From: Neorhizobium huautlense
Lineage (GTDB): Bacteria; Pseudomonadota; Alphaproteobacteria; Rhizobiales; Rhizobiaceae
Assembly (NCBI RefSeq): GCF_030811685.1
Contig: NZ_JAUSRF010000005.1
Span: 1 to 64,000, forward strand
DNA: 64,000 nt
Direction: 5' to 3'
Shown here: one piece after another, positions 49,875-58,435 of the stretch
How the letters are laid out: the number at the start of each line of letters is the position of its first letter
Numbering within the stretch: position 1 is the first letter of the stretch
Translations under genes and position numbers: made by a program
Notes under the pieces: generated by a model
The model's database searches: none
Told to the model about the DNA's origin: nothing
The model's input: only the letters and a program-made list of their open reading frames with translations

Positions 49875-50823
49875 GGAAGCCGTGACGGCACAACCTTCGT
49901 CGCAATCCGGCGATGACAGCAGCAACGTGTCCACCCCGGTTCGGGTTGATGTCGGCGACCAGCCTGCCGACATCCTGCGGTTCGCTCTCGACGCGTTCGA
50001 TAGGGGAGGTGTCGCGCTCGCGACGCTCGTGGAGATTCGAGGCGGTGCGGCGAGGGCGCTGGGCTCACATGTCGCCATCGCCGCCGATGGTCGTTTCTGC
50101 GGGTATGTTTCGGGCGGTTGCGTGGAGGCGGCGGTTGCGTCGGAAGCTTTGGTCGCGATTGCCGAAGGCGCGGATCGCAATGTCACCTATGGTGACGGAT
50201 CGCCGTTCTTTGATATCGTGCTGCCCTGCGGTGGTGGAATAACGGTTGCGATCCATGTGCTGCGGGATGCCGAACCGCTGCGGCGCATTCTTGACCAAGT
50301 GGCCGGCCGGGTGCCGGCGGCGCTGCGATATTCTCCCGAAACCCAGTCGCTTGAACTTTCTGACTGTCCTCAACGAACCTGTTGGCAAGGTGCCGAATTC
50401 GTGACGGTTTACCGGCCGGTGACGCGTGTAATTATTTGCGGCATGAGCATTGAAGCCGAGGCGGTTGCCCGCCTCGCCAAGACGTCTCGCTGGGATGTGG
50501 TTTTGCCAAATGGCTTTGAAGGTGACCTTGCGAGCATGATTGATGGGTTTACGGCTGTCGTTCTGCTGCACCATGATCTCGATGCCGAGGAGCGTGTTCT
50601 GGACGCCGCGACGGCATCTTCAGCCTTTTATGTCGGCGCTCTGGGCAGCGCTCGTACGCATCTCCAACGCTCGGATCGTATGCAAAAGCGGGGTTTTTCC
50701 CGACAGGATATTGATCGGATCAAGGCGCCGATTGGCATTTTCGGGCCGACACGGGATGCTACGGCATTGGCGCTTTCCGTCATGGCGGATATCGCGGCAA
50801 GTCGGTTGGCTGCCTATGGATAA
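49864..50823 (+). CDS. XdhC/CoxI-family molybdenum cofactor chaperone (PaoD-like)
   Basis: A 319-residue XdhC-type protein. The N-terminal XdhC_CoxI domain is LATLVEIRGGAARALGSHVA with CGYVSGGCVEAAVASEALV. The C-terminal Rossmann domain is TRVIICGMSIEAEAVARLAK, YVGALGSARTHLQRSDRMQK and IGIFGPTRDATALALSVMAD. The family binds molybdenum cofactor, protects its terminal sulphur and inserts it into the hydroxylase large subunit. It overlaps the large-subunit gene by 11 bases and the next gene by 8, so it is part of the same operon. Confidence 0.9.
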   Translation: MLLEEAVTAQPSSQSGDDSSNVSTPVRVDVGDQPADILRFALDAFDRGGVALATLVEIRGGAARALGSHVAIAADGRFCGYVSGGCVEAAVASEALVAIAEGADRNVTYGDGSPFFDIVLPCGGGITVAIHVLRDAEPLRRILDQVAGRVPAALRYSPETQSLELSDCPQRTCWQGAEFVTVYRPVTRVIICGMSIEAEAVARLAKTSRWDVVLPNGFEGDLASMIDGFTAVVLLHHDLDAEERVLDAATASSAFYVGALGSARTHLQRSDRMQKRGFSRQDIDRIKAPIGIFGPTRDATALALSVMADIAASRLAAYG

Positions 50824-51487
50824 AAGCCTGCCGACGGCCGGGAAGATCGATCGCAGCACATCTCCATCCGTCAGCATCGTTATGCTGGCGGCTGGCCGGT
50901 CGAGCCGCATGAAAAACCAGGGGCATAAGCTTCTGGCACGCTTTGACGGTGTACCACTACTCCGAAAATCGGTCCTGTCCGCCATCGGAAGCGATTGCCA
51001 AACCGTCGTGGTCGTGATCGGCGAGCAACACAGCGTGTTGAAGGAAAACATCGCAGATCTGGATGCGCGCGTAGTCGAAAATCTTGGATACGCCTCCGGC
51101 ATGGCATCTTCCATTCGGGTTGGGGTGATGGCAGCGCAGGCAAATAAACCTGACGGGATATTGATCGCTCTTGCCGACATGCCGGCGATCGAAACCGCGC
51201 AATTGGATCGGCTTATAACTGCTTTTCGCGAGCATCAGGGCGCATGCGTCATACGTGCCACTGCGAATGACAGACCGGGCAACCCGGTGATTTTCCCCTC
51301 CTTTTGGTTTGAACGCCTGAAAGGTCTTGTCGGCGATGTGGGAGCGCGCGCACTTCTGAAGGATAACGCAGCTGCTATTGTCGATGTCGACATCGGTGAA
51401 GCGGCCCGGCTGGATGTGGATACGCCGGAAGAGCTGATTGCGGCGGGCGGGGTGCCGTTTACCGGCAATACGCACGGAACCGTTTGA
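50816..51487 (+). CDS. MocA-like molybdenum cofactor cytidylyltransferase
   Basis: A 223-residue MobA-like NTP transferase: SIVMLAAGRSSRMKNQGHKL near residue 20 (nucleotide-binding LAAGRSSRM-x-K), ILIALADMPAIETAQLDRLI with the metal-binding Asp, and NDRPGNPVIFPSFWFERLKG. MocA converts Mo-molybdopterin to the cytosine dinucleotide form used by hydroxylases of the PaoABC type. Its presence explains how the neighbouring enzyme gets its cofactor. I chose ATG 50816, which overlaps the xdhC-like stop by 8 bases. A longer frame upstream is a shadow of xdhC. Confidence 0.87.
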   Translation: MDKSLPTAGKIDRSTSPSVSIVMLAAGRSSRMKNQGHKLLARFDGVPLLRKSVLSAIGSDCQTVVVVIGEQHSVLKENIADLDARVVENLGYASGMASSIRVGVMAAQANKPDGILIALADMPAIETAQLDRLITAFREHQGACVIRATANDRPGNPVIFPSFWFERLKGLVGDVGARALLKDNAAAIVDVDIGEAARLDVDTPEELIAAGGVPFTGNTHGTV

Positions 51488-51560
51488 TCACCTGAGAGTT
51501 GAGCACTGAATGGACATGCGCGAGAAAGACATTCGCGCACGGGCAGGGGTGCTGACATAG

Positions 51561-52592
51561 ATGACGGATGAGAGATTGACCGACCGCTGTCGGCCAACCA
51601 GATCGAGGCGATTTCTACCAACGCTCTGTCCGCTCTCACTCATTATGGCTACTTCTCTTGTTAGTTCCTGCTCCGGCAGCCATTCCACACTCGATCCTGC
51701 AGGGCCGGAGGCGGCCAAGGTCGCCCAGTTGTTTTACGTTATGCTGGCTGGCGGCGCGGTAATCTGGATCGGGCTCGTTTCTGTATTCATCTATGCGGCG
51801 CGCAAAAAGCATCAGCACACTGAAGAAAATGCAGGTCGCGTCATCCTGTGGGGTGGGGCGATCATTCCATCCGTCATCCTGTGCGCGCTGCTTTCATATG
51901 GCATGTGGCTGATGCCGGCGATCCGGCCCTGGGTGCCGGATGACCAGTCGGTCCGTCGTATCGAAGTGACCGGCGAACAGTTCTGGTGGCGGGTGCGCTA
52001 TCTGGATGAAGCAGATGGGATCATGTTCGAGACGGCCAACGAGGTGCGGATCCCTATCGGTGAACCGGCGCATTTCTCGCTCAAGGCTGCCGACGTCATC
52101 CATTCCTTCTGGGTGCCATCGCTCGGCGGCAAGATGGACATGATCCCCGGCCGCACCAATCCCTTGACGCTGACGGCCGACAGGGAAGGGACCTATCGCG
52201 GTGTCTGTGCCGAATTCTGCGGCGAATCCCATGCACTGATGGCCTTCACCGTACGGGCGGTCTCGCCCGCCGATCACGAGGCCTGGCTTGCCGAGCGCTC
52301 GGCTTCCGATCCGCAGGATGCCGAAGGGCTGGCCGTGTTTCTCAACAATGGCTGCGGTGCCTGCCACGCCATCTCCGGCACCGCCGCCAATGGTCGTATC
52401 GGGCCGGACCTGACAGCTTTTGGCGAGCGCGGCACTTTGGCTGCCGGAACACTTCCGCATACCGCAGAAGATATCGCGCGCTTCGTTGCCCATCCGGGCG
52501 AGATCAAGCCGGGCGTGAAGATGCCGCATTTTGGTATGCTTCCCGAAGACGACATTAAGAAAATTGCAGCATTTCTGAAGGAGCTCAGGTGA
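51561..52592 (+). CDS. Cytochrome c oxidase subunit II with fused cytochrome c domain (caa3 type)
   Basis: A 343-residue membrane-anchored subunit. The N-terminal signal ends in a lipobox-like LVSSC (Cys about 37). Two helices follow (about 55-78 and 92-115), then the CuA domain (VIHSFWVPSLGGKMDMIPGR; CAEFCGESHALM, with His, two Cys, Glu, His and Met ligands). A C-terminal cytochrome c domain has CGACH and a late Met in KMPHFGM. It takes electrons to CuA and on to subunit I. The fused haem c defines a caa3-type oxidase. The stop overlaps the subunit I start by one base. Confidence 0.9.
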   Translation: MTDERLTDRCRPTRSRRFLPTLCPLSLIMATSLVSSCSGSHSTLDPAGPEAAKVAQLFYVMLAGGAVIWIGLVSVFIYAARKKHQHTEENAGRVILWGGAIIPSVILCALLSYGMWLMPAIRPWVPDDQSVRRIEVTGEQFWWRVRYLDEADGIMFETANEVRIPIGEPAHFSLKAADVIHSFWVPSLGGKMDMIPGRTNPLTLTADREGTYRGVCAEFCGESHALMAFTVRAVSPADHEAWLAERSASDPQDAEGLAVFLNNGCGACHAISGTAANGRIGPDLTAFGERGTLAAGTLPHTAEDIARFVAHPGEIKPGVKMPHFGMLPEDDIKKIAAFLKELR

Positions 52593-55105
52593 TGGTGGAG
52601 CTCGGCAATTTTTCGCCAGAAGAACGGGCAGCGCAGGAAGAGCGGTTGCGCAAGGTGTGGAAGACGCCGGGCGGCTGGCGATACTGGACCTCGGTCAACA
52701 ATAGCGAGATCGGCCTCTGGTATGGCGTCACCGCCTTTGCCTTCATGCTGTTTGCCGGTGCGCTCGGGCTTTTGATGCGCGCGCAGCTTGCAACTCCCAA
52801 TAACAATCTCATCTCCGCCGAACTCTACAATCAGGCCTTTACCCTGCACGGCACGGTGATGATGTTTCTGTTCGCCGTGCCGATCTTCGAGGCGGTGGCG
52901 ATATTTTTGCTGCCGTCCATGCTTGGTGCACGCGAACTGCCGTTTCCGCGGCTCTCGGCATTCGGCTTCTGGAGCTTTCTGCTCGGCGGCATCTTTGTCT
53001 GCGGTTCGATCTTCTTCAATGCCGCGCCCAATGCCGGCTGGTTCATGTATCCGCCTTTGGCAACCGACAAGGAATATGCCGGCATCGGTGCCGATATCTG
53101 GTTGCTTGGCCTCTCCTTCATCGAAGTGGCGTCGATCGCGGCTGCCGTCGAGATCATCGTCGGTATCATGAAATGCCGCGCGCCGGGCATGCGCATCAAC
53201 ATGATGCCGATGTTCGCCTGGTATCTGCTGATCGTCGCCGGCATGATCCTGTTCGCCTTTCCGCCGCTGATTGCCGGCGACATCCTGTTCGAAATGGAGC
53301 GGATGTTCGACTGGCCGTTTTTCGACGTTTCGCGCGGCGGCGATCCGTTGCTCTGGCAGCACCTGTTCTGGATCTTTGGCCACCCGGAAGTCTATATCAT
53401 CTTCCTGCCGGCCATCGCACTGATGGCAATGATCGTGCCAACTTTTTCGCAGCGGCCGATCGTCGGTTATTCATGGATCGTGCTGGCGGCCGTTGGCACC
53501 GGGTTTTTAAGCTTCGGCCTGTGGGTGCATCACATGTTCACCACCGGCTTGCCGCAGATTTCGCTCGCCTTCTTTTCCGCCGCATCGGAAGCGGTGGCGA
53601 TCCCGACCGGCGTGCAGATCTTTGTCTTCATCGCCACCATGCTGGCGGGTCGGGTGATCTTTTCCGTGCCAATGCTGTTCGGGGCAGGGGGACTGGCGAT
53701 CTTCACCATCGGTGGCCTGACCGGTGTCATGGTGGCGCTCGCTCCCTTCGACTGGCAGGCGCATGACACCTATTTCATCGTCGCCCACCTGCACTACGTG
53801 CTGATCGGCGGCATGTTCTTTCCGATCGTGGCCGGCATCTATTATTACTTTCCTTTTGTGACCGGAAAGAAACTGTCGGATGCTTGGGGCAAGGTGGCCT
53901 TCTGGCTGATGTTCGTCGGCTTTAATGTCGGGTTTTTCCCGATGCATTTTTCTGGCCTTCGCGGCATGCCGCGCCGCATCTTCACCTATCCCGAAGAATT
54001 CGGCTGGGATCTGTTCAATCTCGTCTCGACAATCGGCGCCTTCATCTTCGCTGCCGGTGTGCTGACCTTCGTCATCGATATTTTCCGGCCGAAACCAAAG
54101 CCTGAAACACGCAATCTCAACCCGTGGAACGCCGGCACGCTGGAATGGACCAACGATCCGGACGAAAGTTGGGGCATGCGCTCGGTGCCGATCATCACCA
54201 GCCGTTATCCGCTCTGGGAACAGGAGAACCTGCAGGCCGATATCGAAGCAGGGCGCTTTTATTTGCCAGACGCCAAATCCGGCAAACGCGAAACGCTGGT
54301 CACCTCTGTTCTCGACGCCGAACCGATCCAGTGCCTGCGTGTCGGCGGCGTCTCCTACGTGCCGATGATTTCGGCGCTGGCGCTTGGTGGTGTGTTCATC
54401 GCGCTCACCTTCCATTGGTGGATCCCGACCATCATCTGCGCCGTCATCACCTTCATTGCCATCATCTGGTGGCTGTGGACCGGCACCGCGCAGATCCCCG
54501 AAGCGGAAGAGGTCGATGTCGGCCTCGGACAAAAGCTCCCCGTCTACGTCTCGGGACCGGCCTCCGTCGGCTGGTGGGCAATGTTCATCACCATGGTCGG
54601 TGACGGAACCGCCTTTGCCAGCCTGATTTTCGGGTATTTCTTTTACTGGACGGTGCATGACGATTTCACGGCTGGAGCGGTGGGGCCGGGCGCATTCTGG
54701 CCGATGGTGGCGCTCGTTCTGTTCGTCATCGCATGGCTTCTGACCATCGCGGCCCGGCAGTTGAACGAGAAGGGGCCATCCGGCTGCCGTGCTGCGCTCG
54801 TTGCCGGCATTCTGGTCAGCATCGCCGCCTGTCTGGCCGGGCTGGCGGGACCGTATTTCCATGGCATGGACCCGACCTCCAACGTTTATCCTGCGACGGT
54901 CTGGGTTATCGTCATCTGGACCGTCGTTCACGGTGCCGTGGGCATCATCATGCAGGTCTATTGCCTGGCCCGCAGTCTTGCCGACCGCATGACACCGGAA
55001 CACGATCAGGATATCTGCAACGTCACGCTTTACTGGCACTTCATGGCCTTTACTGCGGTCGTCACCTTTGCGGTCCTTGGCCTGTTCCCGATGGTGAGCC
55101 GATGA
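52592..55105 (+). CDS. Cytochrome c oxidase subunit I+III fusion (caa3 type), variant proton channels
   Basis: An 837-residue fusion. The subunit I part (about 1-560) has haem ligands in TLHGTVMMFLFA and VAHLHYVLIGG, and CuB/Tyr site HLFWIFGHPEVYIIFLP with HHMFTTGLP. Subunit III follows (about 600-835; WWAMFITMVGDGTAFASLIF). The gating Glu is kept (E266 in HPEVY). The usual D-channel Asp (GAPD) is Glu115 in GARELPFPR, and the K-channel Lys (PTGIK) is Gln342 in IPTGVQIFVF. It reduces O2 to water and should pump protons through a D-like route. Start chosen at ATG 52592, overlapping the subunit II stop. Confidence 0.9.
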   Translation: MVELGNFSPEERAAQEERLRKVWKTPGGWRYWTSVNNSEIGLWYGVTAFAFMLFAGALGLLMRAQLATPNNNLISAELYNQAFTLHGTVMMFLFAVPIFEAVAIFLLPSMLGARELPFPRLSAFGFWSFLLGGIFVCGSIFFNAAPNAGWFMYPPLATDKEYAGIGADIWLLGLSFIEVASIAAAVEIIVGIMKCRAPGMRINMMPMFAWYLLIVAGMILFAFPPLIAGDILFEMERMFDWPFFDVSRGGDPLLWQHLFWIFGHPEVYIIFLPAIALMAMIVPTFSQRPIVGYSWIVLAAVGTGFLSFGLWVHHMFTTGLPQISLAFFSAASEAVAIPTGVQIFVFIATMLAGRVIFSVPMLFGAGGLAIFTIGGLTGVMVALAPFDWQAHDTYFIVAHLHYVLIGGMFFPIVAGIYYYFPFVTGKKLSDAWGKVAFWLMFVGFNVGFFPMHFSGLRGMPRRIFTYPEEFGWDLFNLVSTIGAFIFAAGVLTFVIDIFRPKPKPETRNLNPWNAGTLEWTNDPDESWGMRSVPIITSRYPLWEQENLQADIEAGRFYLPDAKSGKRETLVTSVLDAEPIQCLRVGGVSYVPMISALALGGVFIALTFHWWIPTIICAVITFIAIIWWLWTGTAQIPEAEEVDVGLGQKLPVYVSGPASVGWWAMFITMVGDGTAFASLIFGYFFYWTVHDDFTAGAVGPGAFWPMVALVLFVIAWLLTIAARQLNEKGPSGCRAALVAGILVSIAACLAGLAGPYFHGMDPTSNVYPATVWVIVIWTVVHGAVGIIMQVYCLARSLADRMTPEHDQDICNVTLYWHFMAFTAVVTFAVLGLFPMVSR

Positions 55106-55485
55106 AGAGCTTTATCCCGCGCGAGGTGGAAAGCCTCTGGACCCTGTTTACCGCGCCCACCGTCTGGGCGATCCATTTCGTCGGTTGTTATGCCGCCGTC
55201 GCCGTCTATTGCGCCAAAGCCGCCACGCTCGATTTCAGCTTCGGCACGGTGCGGCTTGCACTGGGCGGGTTCACGGTAGTCGCGCTCGCGGTTATCGTTC
55301 TGTCGGCCTGGCTTGCATGGCGGCAATGGGGTTTCGGGGCCGGCGATCCGCCGCATGATGAACCCACGCGCAAAGCCCGCACGCTGTTTCAGGGCTTTGC
55401 GACGCTTCTTCTGTCCGGCCTCAGTTTCGTTGCCGTCCTTTACATGGCGATCCCGCTGATCCTCATCGCGGAGTGTCAGCGATGA
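55102..55485 (+). CDS. Small membrane protein of the caa3 oxidase operon
   Basis: A 127-residue protein with three predicted membrane helices (TVWAIHFVGCYAAVAVYCA; ALGGFTVVALAVIVLSAWLA; FATLLLSGLSFVAVLYMAIP). It overlaps subunit I+III and the CtaG gene by ATGA on both sides, so it is made together with the oxidase. Similar small proteins occur at this place in other alphaproteobacterial caa3 operons. It could be a subunit IV-like or assembly component; no known motif settles this. Confidence 0.7.
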   Translation: MKSFIPREVESLWTLFTAPTVWAIHFVGCYAAVAVYCAKAATLDFSFGTVRLALGGFTVVALAVIVLSAWLAWRQWGFGAGDPPHDEPTRKARTLFQGFATLLLSGLSFVAVLYMAIPLILIAECQR

Positions 55486-56126
55486 AAACAGTCTCGCTCA
55501 CGTCCGGCCTGATGTTGATCATGGTTTTGTGGGGCGGGGTTTTGCCCTTCGCCGACCGATCGTCCTTCACCATTCACATGATCGTCCATATGGGCGTCGT
55601 TGCGTGCGCGGCGCCTTTGATCGCTGTCGGCCTGTCCGGGTCGCGTTTCGACTTTCCATCACGCTGGCCCTGGTTCTCGCCGATTTTGGCCTCCATCATC
55701 GAGCTCGTTGCGGTCTGGGTGTGGCACATTCCGGCTTTGCGGGCGCTGTCGGAAAGCTCCGGTGTCGTCGCGAGCCTGGAGCAGGTGACCTTTCTGTTCG
55801 CCGGCCTGATGCTCTGGCTTTCCTGTCTCGGTGGTCTCGAAACCGGCAGGGAAGGCCGGCGTCTGGCCGGTGCTGTCGGCCTGCTGTTCACCTCCATGCA
55901 TATGACCTTGCTGGGCGCGCTTCTCGCTTTGTCCCCGCGCGCGCTTTACGGCTCCGCTGACGTGACCTGTTTCGGCATTCCGCTTAGCCCGGTTGTCGAT
56001 CAGCAGGCGGGTGGCGTCATCATGCTGCTTGTGGGGGCGGCGGTCTATCTTGCAGGTGGCGTTTCGCTGCTGGCCACCACGCTCAATACCCGCCCTCCCG
56101 AGACTTCAGAAAGGACAGGTGGATGA
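55482..56126 (+). CDS. CtaG-type (caa3_CtaG) cytochrome oxidase assembly protein
   Basis: A 214-residue polytopic membrane protein with about six helices and the caa3_CtaG pattern: SFTIHMIVHMGVVACAAPLI, VAVWVWHIPALRALSESSGV, MLWLSCLGGLETG, and a late DQQAGGVIMLLVGAAVYLAG. The conserved His residues in HMIVHMG and VWHIPA could bind copper. It is needed for assembly of the CuB site in related oxidases. Start chosen at ATG 55482, overlapping the preceding stop (ATGA); a GTG 9 bases earlier is possible. Confidence 0.87.
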   Translation: MKTVSLTSGLMLIMVLWGGVLPFADRSSFTIHMIVHMGVVACAAPLIAVGLSGSRFDFPSRWPWFSPILASIIELVAVWVWHIPALRALSESSGVVASLEQVTFLFAGLMLWLSCLGGLETGREGRRLAGAVGLLFTSMHMTLLGALLALSPRALYGSADVTCFGIPLSPVVDQQAGGVIMLLVGAAVYLAGGVSLLATTLNTRPPETSERTGG

Positions 56127-57175
56127 CAATTCGCTGGAAGCATCTGATCGTGCTCGCCATCATCGCGCCTGTTCTGGGGTTGGGCATTGGTTGGTCGGGT
56201 TTGATGAGCGTACGCGCGTCATCCGGCCACTGGGCGGTCACAGACTGGTTTTTGCATTGGGTGATGCGCAATTCCGTCTCGGCACGCGCGGTTTCGCCCG
56301 ACAAGGTGCCGCCGCTGGACGACCCCGGCCTGATACCCGGTGCCGCTGGCCATTTCGAGACGGCATGTGCCACCTGTCACGGCTCACCGGCGCAACCACG
56401 TCCGGATTCCGTCATGGCCATGTTGCCGCCGCCACCGGATTTGCAGACGGTCGTGCCCGAATGGTCGGATGGTGAACTGTTCGAGATCGTCAAGCATGGC
56501 GTGCGGTTCACCGGCATGCCGGCATGGCCGACGCAGTCACGCGATGACGAAATCTGGTCGATGGTCGCTTTTCTCAAGAAGCTGCCGGAGATGGATGCCA
56601 GCGCCTATATCAAGGCTTCCGGCTTGCACGGAATGGGGCAGGCGGGCGAAGTCTCGCCATTGCCAATCACCTGCGAAAGCTGCCATGCCGAAAGCAAGCT
56701 GAATGATGGCAGTCTCGTCCCGCGCCTCGCCGGCCAGTCGGAAGCCTATCTTCTCAGTGCGTTGAAGGCATACACAGGAAAACAACGCCCAAGCGGCATC
56801 ATGCAGGTCGCAGTTGGCACCTTGCCCGCCGAAAGCCTGCCGGAACTCGCCGCCTATTACGCCCGGCAGACACCCTCGGTTCGTGAAGCTGTCGCCCAAG
56901 ATCCGGCCTTGATCGAAAAAGGCAAAACGCTCGCAGAAGTCGGCCGGGCCTCCGACAAGGTGCCTGCCTGCCTCAGCTGCCACGACAAGGCAGGCGCCAA
57001 TCCGGCCTATCCAAAACTGTCCGGCCAGAATTCCGCTTATTTGCGTCAGCAGCTGTTGCTGTTTCAGGCCGGAACGCGGGGCGGTTCGTCCTACGGGCAC
57101 CTGATGTCGGAAGCTGCCAAGGGTTTGACGCCGCAAGACATGGACGCGCTTGCAGCCTATTTCAGCCAGCGATAA
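56123..57175 (+). CDS. Membrane-anchored tri-haem cytochrome c
   Basis: A 350-residue protein with an N-terminal membrane helix (HLIVLAIIAPVLGLGIGWSG) and three haem-binding sites: CATCH (about residue 88), CESCH (about 185) and CLSCH (about 285). A PPPPDL segment is near the first and GMPAWP supplies a probable Met ligand. The last two domains are tandem cytochrome c4-like (RLAGQSEAYLLSALKAYTGK; KLSGQNSAYLRQQLLLFQAG). It overlaps ctaG by ATGA, so it is probably the electron donor to the caa3 oxidase in the periplasm. Confidence 0.87.
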   Translation: MTIRWKHLIVLAIIAPVLGLGIGWSGLMSVRASSGHWAVTDWFLHWVMRNSVSARAVSPDKVPPLDDPGLIPGAAGHFETACATCHGSPAQPRPDSVMAMLPPPPDLQTVVPEWSDGELFEIVKHGVRFTGMPAWPTQSRDDEIWSMVAFLKKLPEMDASAYIKASGLHGMGQAGEVSPLPITCESCHAESKLNDGSLVPRLAGQSEAYLLSALKAYTGKQRPSGIMQVAVGTLPAESLPELAAYYARQTPSVREAVAQDPALIEKGKTLAEVGRASDKVPACLSCHDKAGANPAYPKLSGQNSAYLRQQLLLFQAGTRGGSSYGHLMSEAAKGLTPQDMDALAAYFSQR

Positions 57176-57258
57176 GGCTGTCTCGATTCACCGACGCCGA
57201 GGCGGCGGCTCCACCAGTCATTGGTGTTTTCGTCACAATAGGTCCGACACGGGAAGGT

Positions 57259-57756
57259 ATGAAATCCATGCATCCTGCAGATGCGCTGCAAGTCTTCACA
57301 GATGGCTCGTTCGATGTCTGTAGCCGAACGGGCGCATGGGCATTCGTGGTGTTTTACGATGATGAGCGGATTCACGCCGAGCGCGGTTCAGGGGAGGGCT
57401 TATCCAATAACGCATTCGAGGTGCTCGGGGTGCTGAACGCGCTTTCCTGGTTGGAAACGTCGGCTGCCGGGCGTGCCACCACCGTTTGGACCGACTCCCG
57501 ACATGTCGTTGAAGGTGTTGATCACTGGCGGATGATCTGGCGCGGAAACGGATGGAAGCGCGTCAATCCCAATCCTCGTGCGCGACGACGTGAAATTCCT
57601 GATGCTGTGCATTGGCGAATGCTTGACGCGTCGCTCGACCGTAATCCGCATGTGACTGTCAGATGGTGCAAGGCGCATGTAGGCAATGCCGGCAACGAGT
57701 TCGCCGACGCGCTGGCTGCCGGGAAGACGCATGTCGAACGTCCGAAAGATCAGTAG
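57259..57756 (+). CDS. Ribonuclease HI
   Basis: A 165-residue RNase H: catalytic Asp in VFTDGSFDV, Glu in SNNAFEVLGVLNALSWLE, Asp in TVWTDSRHVVEGV, and the last acidic site with His in WCKAHVGNAGNEFADALAAG. It cleaves RNA in RNA-DNA hybrids. The sequence is divergent from housekeeping RnhA (YDD-x-RIHAERGSG instead of the usual GGWGAIL form), so it may be an accessory copy. Either ATG 57259 or 57268 may be the start. No operon partner on the same strand. Confidence 0.8.
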   Translation: MKSMHPADALQVFTDGSFDVCSRTGAWAFVVFYDDERIHAERGSGEGLSNNAFEVLGVLNALSWLETSAAGRATTVWTDSRHVVEGVDHWRMIWRGNGWKRVNPNPRARRREIPDAVHWRMLDASLDRNPHVTVRWCKAHVGNAGNEFADALAAGKTHVERPKDQ

Positions 57757-57835
57757 CGCAGAACATAACGGCCGTCCGACGTTCCGAGAGGATGGCCCTG
57801 CATCCTGCTACCCGCCATTTTTACAGGCTCATCGT

Positions 57836-58231
57836 TTATCGCACCATTCCGCAAACGAAGCCGAGCAGTGCCGCGATGCCGATCGCCTGTAGCGGCTGTC
57901 TCCTGATACGTCTCCTAACATCGGCGAGCGCATCTGCCCCGCGGTCACCCAGGCTGAGAGCTTCGTCACGTAGGGCAGCGGCATGCTCTCGCGGTTCGAC
58001 ATAAGGGTCGTCGCGATGCTTTAGGATCGATTGCAGCGCTTCATCGACGCGCGGCGCATCCGCAACGCCTTTCTCTGCTTGGCCGGTCGGCACACCGGCT
58101 GCCGTGGCGGTAATCGGATCGGGTGTCGGAAATGTGGCTTCCAGGCTGGTATCGATGTCTTGTCGCCGACCGCCAAGAGCCTCCTGTTCGGTTTGCAATG
58201 ACGTGACGGAGGGTGATTTGAGGTTGGACAT
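57836..58231 (-). CDS. DUF883/ElaB-like membrane-anchored stress protein
   Basis: A 131-residue protein: an N-terminal disordered segment (SVTSLQTEQEALGGRRQDID), a long amphipathic helix ([20 protein letters not shown]) and a C-terminal anchor (RRQPLQAIGIAALLGFVCGM, ending VR) as in ElaB/YqjD-type proteins. I chose the ATG at the complement of 58229-58231 behind AAGGAAG; a longer frame crosses the promoter. E. coli relatives tether ribosomes to the membrane in stationary phase. A matching EcfG-like promoter is upstream. Confidence 0.75.
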   Translation of the reverse strand: MSNLKSPSVTSLQTEQEALGGRRQDIDTSLEATFPTPDPITATAAGVPTGQAEKGVADAPRVDEALQSILKHRDDPYVEPREHAAALRDEALSLGDRGADALADVRRRIRRQPLQAIGIAALLGFVCGMVR

Positions 58232-58259
58232 TGCGGCTTCCTTCTGTGAGCATCGCCAG

Positions 58260-58284
58260 AACCTGACAGACGACACGATGTTCC
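58260..58284 (-). promoter_or_regulatory. EcfG-type promoter for the DUF883-like gene
   Basis: On the minus strand GGAAC (58284-58280), 17 bases, then GTT (58262-58260), 29 bases before the start codon. Confidence 0.6.
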
Positions 58285-58355
58285 CGTTGCTAGCCGATCA
58301 TGTGCGGCATTAGCGGGACTGGTGCCTCTGCCAATTTTGTCGTCTCCTTGTTTTC

Positions 58356-58380
58356 GGAACCGCGCATCGCACCATTCGTT
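58356..58380 (+). promoter_or_regulatory. EcfG-type promoter for the NADP oxidoreductase gene
   Basis: GGAAC (58356-58360), 16 bases, then CGTT (58377-58380): exact full consensus, 56 bases before the ATG at 58436. Divergent to the site at 58260-58284. Confidence 0.7.
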
Positions 58381-58435
58381 CTTGCAAACACGATTTCTCG
58401 CAAATCTCTTTTCAGTCCAATACGGAGGATCCGAT

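Noticed and set aside
40132..58323. 15-base identical string ATTAGCGGGACTGGT at 40132-40146 and 58309-58323, near stress genes
   Set aside because: One or more exact 15-mers are expected by chance in 64 kb, and the flanks do not match.
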